Of a DNA stretch of 64,000 nucleotides, positions 57,022 through 64,000 are shown in pieces. The notes under the pieces are model-generated. The model was not told the origin of the DNA. It made no database searches and saw only the letters and a program-made list of their open reading frames with translations. The position numbers and the translations under genes are program-made. Source of the stretch: Favolaschia claudopus (taxonomy: Eukaryota; Basidiomycota; Agaricomycetes; Agaricales; Mycenaceae); contig JAWWNJ010000055.1 in NCBI GenBank assembly GCA_037176885.1, forward strand, positions 744,001 to 808,000. The letters are read 5' to 3'. The stretch's first letter is position 1. Every line of letters begins with the position of its first letter.

Positions 57022-59732
57022 TTATTGAGCTGCCTGGATGGCAGCGGGGGTATACGTCGCTTGCAGTGTTCGGAGACGGTTAATGCTGCGGTTGAGCTTG
57101 GCGCGCATTGCTTTCATGTTTATCTGCTGTGCTGTAGTTCCCGCCTTTTTCAGCTCCGCCTGAACAGGAACCCGTCGCCTAGACAATCCTTCTGTCAGCA
57201 AGAAGATAGGGCGTCAAAGAACAGAGTACTTACTGTTGCTCCTCAAGTTCCAACCCCGCAGCCACGAATCCGCTCGGCGAAACCTCGTGAAGGGCGATAC
57301 CGCCTTGTTTAGCCTCCTCCTCCTCCTCCTTCGCAAACTGAAGCCGCACCTCCATCTCGGTCAAACCTGAAAGCGACGACAGTTTAATCAATCAGATGAG
57401 TGGCCATATGATACAGACACACCTGAGATCTTCATCCCGTAAGGGTTTTTCTGACTGGGGTCTCTCTCAAAATCCTCAACAATCTTTTTCCACACCGGAA
57501 CACGGTCCACTTGCTGCAGCGTGAACGCCTCAAAGGCCTCGCACTGTTGAGCAGCTTCCTTCCTCGCAGCATCTAGACGTCTTCGCAAAATGGATGCTAT
57601 TGATGTAACACATCAATACTACGTTTCCATGAAAACCCAAGAACTTACGCAACCCGATTGTTTTGAGCCAATTCCAAAAGCTCCAATGAGCGTCCAGCGC
57701 GTCATGCCGCGCGCCCGGTCCGCTGACACGCGTGCTGCTGGCAATCGCCCCAATGTTTGCCCACGGGCGCTCGATGCCCTCCCCATCCGTCTGCCCGCTC
57801 CCGGGAACTAAGTTTAAGGAGAACTTGACTTGACAATCGAGGGTATGCGCGTGAATGTGCATTTTTGGAATAACAAACCGGAATAGCTCAAGAATGAGCG
57901 TCATTCGGACGAGGGGCGGCAAATTCTTCATACGCTCCAACAGAAACTTGAACCATTGACATACAATGTCATAAGACACAATCTTCCTCAGCCGAGCGTT
58001 GAGGTGGCGCAGAATAGAGCCGAAAATATAATCCATGTTTGCAAATCTGACCGAGGTCAACGGCGATGCCGCGGAAAACGGGGGTAACACATACCTCTCC
58101 CCCTTCTGTAGATCTCCCACCCCGTTGCGCTGCACAAACTCATGGCGAGCGCATACTCCCATTCCTACCCCGGTAGTGCTGTACCCCCTCGAGAACTTGG
58201 TGTTTGCGTAGTCCAAAGCAGCTAATCCACTACAAGTACTCATCTACATAGACTGTTAATCACTTCCGTAACACTCAACAAATAATGTCGATAGGGAGCG
58301 TTTTCCATAACGTACGCCCACCCGGTCCCCAGCCCTGGATCCTTAATCTCACTAGATATCATGCGGCGCTTTAAACGGAAGCATGCGTCGAGCGCAATGA
58401 ACATGATATATAGAAACCTTCACCCAATGAGCTCAATTTCTATCTCGCACAGCGCAAGAACACTTACTGATCCTCGGGGGCAGCTTGCTCCCATCCCTCT
58501 GGCAAATTTACCTTGGGATCAGGACACACTGGACAAACGACAGCGAGCTCGCCGGGCGCTGTACCCCAGACCCCGGATGGATCGTGTCCCCTTCCCGCGC
58601 GTTTGAGCAGCAGCAGATGAAAGTATTGCCGCGCCACACGTAGGAAAATTTGATAACGGTCGGGCGGCTTGATACCCGTGTTGTCCGTCAGCCGCTCTAG
58701 GACGGTGTAGTAGTCGTATGCAGTCATCTTCGCCTGGAGCGTAAGAAGATGATATGTGTCGAGCGCAGCAAACGTTACGGCCGTCTGCGGCCGCTCGTCT
58801 GTGGAAGGATACCAGCCGGCACGCAGCAGCTGGATGTACTCCTCCGCCCGAGTTGCGGAGTCGCAGCCACAGAAGTCGAGGTCGACAACGTGGATTCCAT
58901 TGTGATGAACAACAACGAAATCCTTGTGAGCAGGTTGAGGCCGACTACAGCATTCTCGGGGAGGATGACCAAGCTGGACGCGAAAACCAATCTGCCTGAG
59001 AGACGCCTTCACAAAAAAGATTCCATTCCACTGCTAATAGATGTCAGCATTCAATTGCAAAGCAAAAACCTGGTATCACATACCTCTATAATATGTAACG
59101 GATGTTCCGCGTGCACGTCCCGGCAACACCCCTCGCACATCAAAGCTCCCCCCGCACAATCTTGGCAGCGAAATTGAGGGCGACTATCTGGACGGCTACA
59201 CCGCGGGCAATCGGTGGAGCTAGCGTCTCCACAGCCGTCCCGACGCAACAGCTGCACCAGATAAATGTCCCGTCGGAGGCGCATCCAACGGTTCCTTTAT
59301 CCTATGTAACGGAATCTGAGCGCTGTTTTAATCAAAGTGTGTACAGGCACTCACAGAAGGCTCCAAACGCTTGGGATTTGGCAACCGAGGAAGGGGGAGA
59401 ACAGGGGGTTCATCCTCCCCGTCAAGACTTGTCATATCGTAGCGGTTCTCATCTTCGTTGTGCGGCTGGACGACGGGCGCGCTGCCAGATGCGGATGTGC
59501 TCGATGGAGCGGCCAAACGAGCTCTCTTCAGTGGTGAAGGTGGGTTAACTGGCACAGATTCTCGCTGTATAGAGCGACCGTCGCTAGAGGCACGATCCAC
59601 GAAGCTTGAAATTGGTGCCGACTCAGGTGGAGAAATAAGATCGGCGACTCCAAAGACCAGTGTAGAAGAAGCGTTGGAGCCGGAGGATTGAGCTGGGCGC
59701 CTCATTCTGGCACGATACGACTGAGAAGACAT
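57022..59732 (-). CDS. KDZ-family transposase with CxC2-like cluster, apparently intact
   Basis: It starts MSSQSYRARMRRPAQSS. After a Ser/Pro-rich leader come a CxC2-like zinc cluster (DCPRCSR, FRCQDC, MCEGCCRDVHAEHPLH) and IGFRVQLGHPPRECC, VVHHNGIHVVDLDFCGC, LLRAGWYPSTDERPQTAV and TYHLLTLQAKMTAYDYY. The KDZ core has ALDACFRLKRRM (first Asp), STCSGLAALDYAN, GVGMGVCARHEF, SYDIVCQWFKFLLERM (second Asp) and GEGIERPWANIGA (Glu). A coiled C-terminal region ends at 57022 (AAIQAAQ). Introns are short GT-AG. I saw no disabling change, although the intron near 58.24 kb needs checking. This is a cut-and-paste DNA transposase of the fungal KDZ group. Confidence 0.85.
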
Positions 59733-60029
59733 GGGGTGGAGATCGGGAATAAATAACGGGAGAATAAATAAAAGTTGACGAAACGACAGTGAGGAGGAGA
59801 AATGAGAGAGATGTCGGGTCGGACTTTCGGATCCGGGCGCTTAAAATGGACTGAGAGTCTTGTCGAAGCGCCCGCCTACTTTTTAATTCCATAGAGCTTT
59901 ATGACCCCCCATAATGCACGGTTATCTATACCCACCATTTGATTGTAATTGCTTAGAAAGAATTCAGACATTCAGGAAATTTCAATGGCAGATTGATTCA
60001 TAGATTCATAAGTGAAGTCGTCAACAATT

Positions 60030-60690
60030 CTAAATTCTCCACATCGCGCTCTGTTCCCAGTGGGTGACCTCGGTACCAGCGCTCGAGTCGGCCACCTGCA
60101 TTGTCATAGCAGCCTCGGCTCGCGCCTGCTCGCGAGCAGCACGGACATGATATGCTTCTGCCCCATATTTAGCAATGTAAGCCCTAGTCGTGGATTGAAT
60201 GAGAAAGAGACCATATTAGGGGAGGAGGTGTGAGGAATAAGACTTACTCTTGTCGCCGAAGTCGCTGTTTGAATGCCAGAAACTTTCCGTTCCTAGGTTT
60301 CGTGTCAATTGTGAAAGGAGATCAGCCGGTCAGAAAACATATCTTACTTCTCTCTGTAGTTCTTGTGAGCCTTCTTGACGCTTTCAGCAGACGCATGAGA
60401 TGTGCCCTCTGATTCCTTCAGAGCCTGTCAATGGCTGCGAGGGTTATAATGAGTATAAAACACTGATTCAGAGTTGACCTACACTGCCATCCGCATCCTA
60501 GCCTTTTCGCGCAGAACGTCTTCATTACTGCAGCAAAAACGTAGTTAATACATTCAATACAATCCATTATTACTTACTTCCAGCGATATTTACGAGAGGC
60601 CTCAAGCCGAGCAGCCTTTGTAGCTGGAGTAAGTTGGCGCTTGATGGGAGGTTTTTTGGCTTGTTTTGCAGCACTGCGAGCCAGAATGAA
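60030..60690 (-). CDS. Small basic protein gene next to the KDZ transposase
   Basis: Several short exons join to KPPIKRQLTPATKAARLEAS, then RYRWN-NEDVLREKARMRM, ALKESEGTSHASAESVKKAH, KNYREK, RKFLAFKQRLRRQE, KYGAEAYHVRAAREQ and a tail ending HWEQSAMWRI at 60030. It is an Arg/Lys-rich amphipathic helical protein. Similar short basic proteins occur in agaric genomes near KDZ elements, so an accessory role is possible. The 5' exon and start codon are not fixed. Confidence 0.5.
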
Positions 60691-61040
60691 GTTGTAGTAA
60701 TGTCTCTGTAGCAGCTAGCATGTCTACCTATCCAAATGTAAGTGTTTTGAGTCAGTTCCGAGGGTTTGACATTTCATAGTGGTGGTCGAATCTCAGAAAG
60801 TGTGAATGTCGGCATATAGATTCGAGCCTTGATTGAAGGTAAGTATAGTAAACCTAAATATTGCGATAAAAGCCCACAAAAAAACAGAAAGATAGCTAGT
60901 CTTCCATTAAGCAGAACTCTCAACTCAGAATCTTCCTAGGTTTTGGGTGGAAAAAGTTATCTGGAATCTCGTTTGGAAGAGTGGCCGTAACGAGTTCGCC
61001 ATCAGGGCATAACGAGTTCGTCACCATCTTTGCCACAGCC

Positions 61041-61181
61041 ATGTCTCAAGACCATCAGTCGTGCACTCCCACCTTCCACCCCAGCCCCGGCCACGATGAC
61101 GTTCGTCTTTGTTCGCACTCTGCCGGCCAGTTCTTCTATGTCGTAGGAGTGGGGTTTACCCCCGGTATCTACACGGACGAG
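61041..61181 (+). CDS. First exon of another RNase H1-N-like protein, probably a remnant
   Basis: MSQDHQSCTPTFHPSPGHDD leads to GQFFYVVGVGFTPGIYTDE and then a GTGAGT donor. The FYVV...PGIYTD core is the same domain type as the gene at 40128-40676. I cannot find its second half downstream, so this may be a fragment. The normal GR before PGIY is missing (GFTPGIY). Confidence 0.4.
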
Positions 61182-61669
61182 TGAGTCCTACGGGTTTTGA
61201 AGCGTATGGGGAGAAGTAGGATGGCTAAGGGGATGGATTACACCTCAGAGGATGAGAGAGATGATGACCCCGAGGCAAATATGCCTGCTGGCAACGGGGA
61301 AGAGCATAATTGCAGGGGATCAAACGCGCCGGTGAGCATTTTTCACACTGCATTTACGCGTAAATTGTCGGCAACTCCAATATACATGTCTTGCTTAATA
61401 CTACCTGCAAATACCGAGCCAAACGGCGCCAAAATGTGCCCAAAAATCCATTTTTTGCCCCCACTTTGACAGCATTACAAGAACATTCCCACGGCTGTCG
61501 AATTTTAAGGTCCGATGGCCTGTCCGACAGCATCAGAGATCAAAATAGTTGATGCCGAAACGGCCGCGCAACACAGTATGTAAGCAGCGGGGCGGTGCGG
61601 GACCTCCCCCAAATATAACGCATTAGAACCCTGGGGTTACCCCGGGTTATATTGCAATATTATAAGTAT

Positions 61670-64000
61670 ATGAGCTGCGAGTTTGACGACGCGATGAAGT
61701 CGTTGGTGAACTACGGCGACGACGACGAAGTAGCTTCCACCCGTGCCGTCTCCCCTCCCCCATTTGGTTCACCCCCCGTGACAACAACGTCGAGGACTCC
61801 CCAACTCAGTCCAGTGCCACGGGTGCCACTGTTGCACCGACACACTCAGCATCCAAGTCGGCTGCCGCCAATGCCACCGACCCCGCCGCCACCGATCCCG
61901 CCGCACCACCAACCACAAACCTGTGGAGCGTACGTCGGGCTCAGTACCATGCCAAGCTACAGGCACAGGCCGCGACGTCTTCGCCAATCCCTCCCGTTGT
62001 TCCGTGGGCGAAGCTGACAACGGCGTCGCTGCCCCAGGTACCGTTGAGCGAGGCGGCGGCCCTCATCACGGTGAAGGTGCTCGTGAACACTATCATTGCG
62101 AACCGGGCGGCGAGGGACGCGCATAGGGCGGGCACGGCAAGTCCTGCGCATGGGGCTGTGAAGGCAGTTCAGGCAAAACCTGTGCCAGCTGTTTCGTCGA
62201 GGGCGGCGTCGGTCGAGGAGGTGGAGGACGAGTATGACATTGAGTGGAAGAAGAGAACGGGGGAAGGGAAGAAGGCAGAGGGGACTGAGAAGAGAGCGGG
62301 TTCGGCGCCAGCACCACCCACATCGGAAGGTCACCGAAGGTCGGAATCTATGGTGGAGGACGAGGATGAGGTTGCACGGAGGAAACAGAGGGCGGAGGGG
62401 AAGAAAAAAGCAAAGCAGGTTGAAGAGAAAGATGAGGAGGAGGAGGACGAGGATTCGGACTCAGATTCGGAGGACGAGGAGGAGGGTGATGCGGATAAAC
62501 CCCCGCGTCGTGTTCCTGGTAACACCCATCGAGCACGCAACCCCGACATGCCTACCCAGCCGGCTTCCACCCGAGCCAAGAAGACCGGTCCCAAGGCCGA
62601 CGCTGAAGTCAACACCGCCGGCCTCAAGGGCGCTTCAAAGAAGGCGGCGTTGGCGCGTCTTGCTGAGCGCACCGATGTTTGGTTTGAGGAGCAGTTCGAG
62701 AAGGACGCCGCTGCCATTGCCGAGGAGTGTGGAGTCTCCGTCAAGGATGCACGCACCTATATGCTTCAACATCTGCGCCACAAAGGGAAGGGGGAGAAGC
62801 GAGGATACAACGCAGCGAACGCGAAGTACTGGGATTGGTGTGAGCGGTGGAAGAAAGGTGTGTCCCCTGCTTTGTATTGCCTCTTTCATCTACTAACCTT
62901 TGTTGATTCAGATCATCCCAAGAAGAAGAAGCCCAGCATGAAGAGGAACAAGAGACTGATGAAGAAGGAGGGCAAGGAGTGGACAGAGGAGATGCTGGAG
63001 GACTTGAAGGTCCGGTTTTTGGCGGCGAGAGCACGCAAGATTGTGGGTACGCGGGGAATGAACATGGCCGCAGCTGCAGATGCCGGCCACGTTGCCAACG
63101 CTGTGCAGTCAGAGGTATGAATTTTGGTGGCAGTCGTGGCATGCGTTAATTAATTTGCTTTTGCGGCAGTTGAAGCTCCTCGAGAAGCGATCCGGGAGTC
63201 AAAGCTTCTTCATGGTTGTCGGCGGCGACATCGACGACACCGCTGGCTTTCACACGGGCGGCACCGACTCTGCTGAAGAGTTTCTCGTCGCCAAGTATCA
63301 AACCGACGGCATCAGATTCGCCAAAAAAATCAACGCCTTCTGCTGCAACGAGTCCGGCGACGGCGCCGGGGATGCCCCGCCTGGAAAATCTGACCCGTGT
63401 CGTGCTGAGGTTGTTCAAATGATTCTGGAAAAACTAAGTGAGTTTCATGCTGTCTTTCTCATTTCCGTTTTATTCACAACTATTATTAGGAGCTGCGACT
63501 GGCAACCCCGGCCAAACTATGCATTACAAGGCTTTCAAACAGGCTATTACCGTGAAGTATGGGGTGGACGTGGTGGGGTGGCCGGAGGGTGTGCCGTTTG
63601 ACAGCCTGTCGAACGGCAGCAAGGGTATGGCGGACGACGGCAGGAAACTGTGGAATGCGTTGAAGGACGGAACACTTCAATTCGTGAAGTTGGGTGACAA
63701 GGCATGGGACAAAGTGAAGAAAGAGGTTGCGGAAGAAGTGAAGCAGAAGAAGGAGGAGAGAAAAGAGGAGAAGAAGAGGAAGCAGAAGAAGGCAGCGAAG
63801 AAATCAAAGAAGGTGGATTCCGACGAGGAAGAGGAGGCGCAGGAGACGGAGGAGGAGACGGCAGATGAGGAGGAGGTCCAGAAGAAGAAGTCGAAGAAAC
63901 CCAAGCGGAAGGTGGTTGAAGTGGAAGAGGAGGAGGAGGAGGAACACCCACGCAAGAAACAGAAGGCCGCGACAAAGTCAAGTGCCGCCAGTGCCACTGC
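61670..64000 (+). CDS. Large charged protein of unknown function, runs off the right edge
   Basis: It starts MSCEFDDAMKSLVNYGDDDE. A 47-bp intron (about 61757-61803) fits, then an Ala/Pro/Thr-rich region, LSEAAALITVKVLVNTII, an acidic/basic low-complexity stretch (KDEEEEDEDSDSDS) and a helical domain (RLAERTDVWFEEQFEKDAAA, KDARTYMLQHLRHKGK). After introns at about 62858-62911 and 63115-63168 come LLEKRSGSQSFFMVVGGD, NPGQTMHYKAFKQAITVKYG, DVVGWPEGVPFDSLS and a Lys/Glu-rich tail still open at 64000. The NPGQTMHYKAF ... VGWPEGVPF block looks like a conserved domain repeated in agaric genomes, but I cannot name it. Confidence 0.6.

Overview
The window looks like a transposon-dense stretch of a mushroom-forming basidiomycete (Agaricomycetes) genome. 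Evidence: very short GT-AG introns (about 40-60 bp), two KDZ-type transposases with the cysteine clusters typical of that fungal family, a PIF/Harbinger pair, a hAT transposon, a MULE-type transposase, and Ty3/gypsy and Ty1/copia pieces nested in one another. I see no confident housekeeping gene. All gene models were spliced by eye.

Layout. 1-3089 (+): most of a Ty3/gypsy pol polyprotein, cut by the left edge. 3312-10646 (-): four compact spliced genes facing pol, coding for 331, 173, 210 and 927 aa. Three of them carry a zinc-cluster-like cysteine motif with the same spacing. A hairpin plus polypurine tract at 11290-11325 leads into a likely 3' LTR (11326 to about 13.0 kb). The whole 0-13.3 kb block is saturated with the hexamer AGCGGG/CCCGCT. 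I read it as one very large Ty3-like element with an antisense gene module, or as several related elements stacked together.

13.1-20.9 kb (-): a MULE-type DDE transposase with a SWIM-like motif and, apparently in the same gene, an Ulp1-like cysteine peptidase domain. An unknown multi-exon gene lies upstream. 21.7-25.5 kb: a decayed PIF/Harbinger transposon, with its accessory gene on + and its transposase on -. The transposase is broken by a roughly 0.4 kb insertion and followed by a 423-bp MITE with a TA duplication. 25.5-30.6 kb: gene-poor.

30.6-38.85 kb (-): a dead hAT transposon split by two LTR-type insertions, one a 1.86 kb solo LTR with a perfect 5-bp target duplication and internal ~190-bp tandem repeats. 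38.9-46.5 kb: sparse; it holds a small three-exon gene resembling the RNase H1 N-terminal domain, a weak spliced minus gene, and an inverted copia LTR. 46.5-49.2 kb (+): a truncated copia element with frameshifts. 49.2-53.46 kb (+): an unknown multi-exon gene family. 53.5-55.7 kb (-): a KDZ transposase with CxC5/CxC6-like clusters. 57.0-59.7 kb (-): a second, apparently intact KDZ transposase with a CxC2-like cluster. 60.0-60.7 kb (-): a small basic gene. 61.0 kb (+): another RNase H1-N-like exon. 61.7-64.0 kb (+): a charged multi-exon gene running off the right edge.

The best candidate for something undescribed is the 0-13 kb block: gypsy pol, antisense zinc-cluster genes and a dispersed CGG-containing hexamer. 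The MULE plus Ulp1-like fusion comes second.
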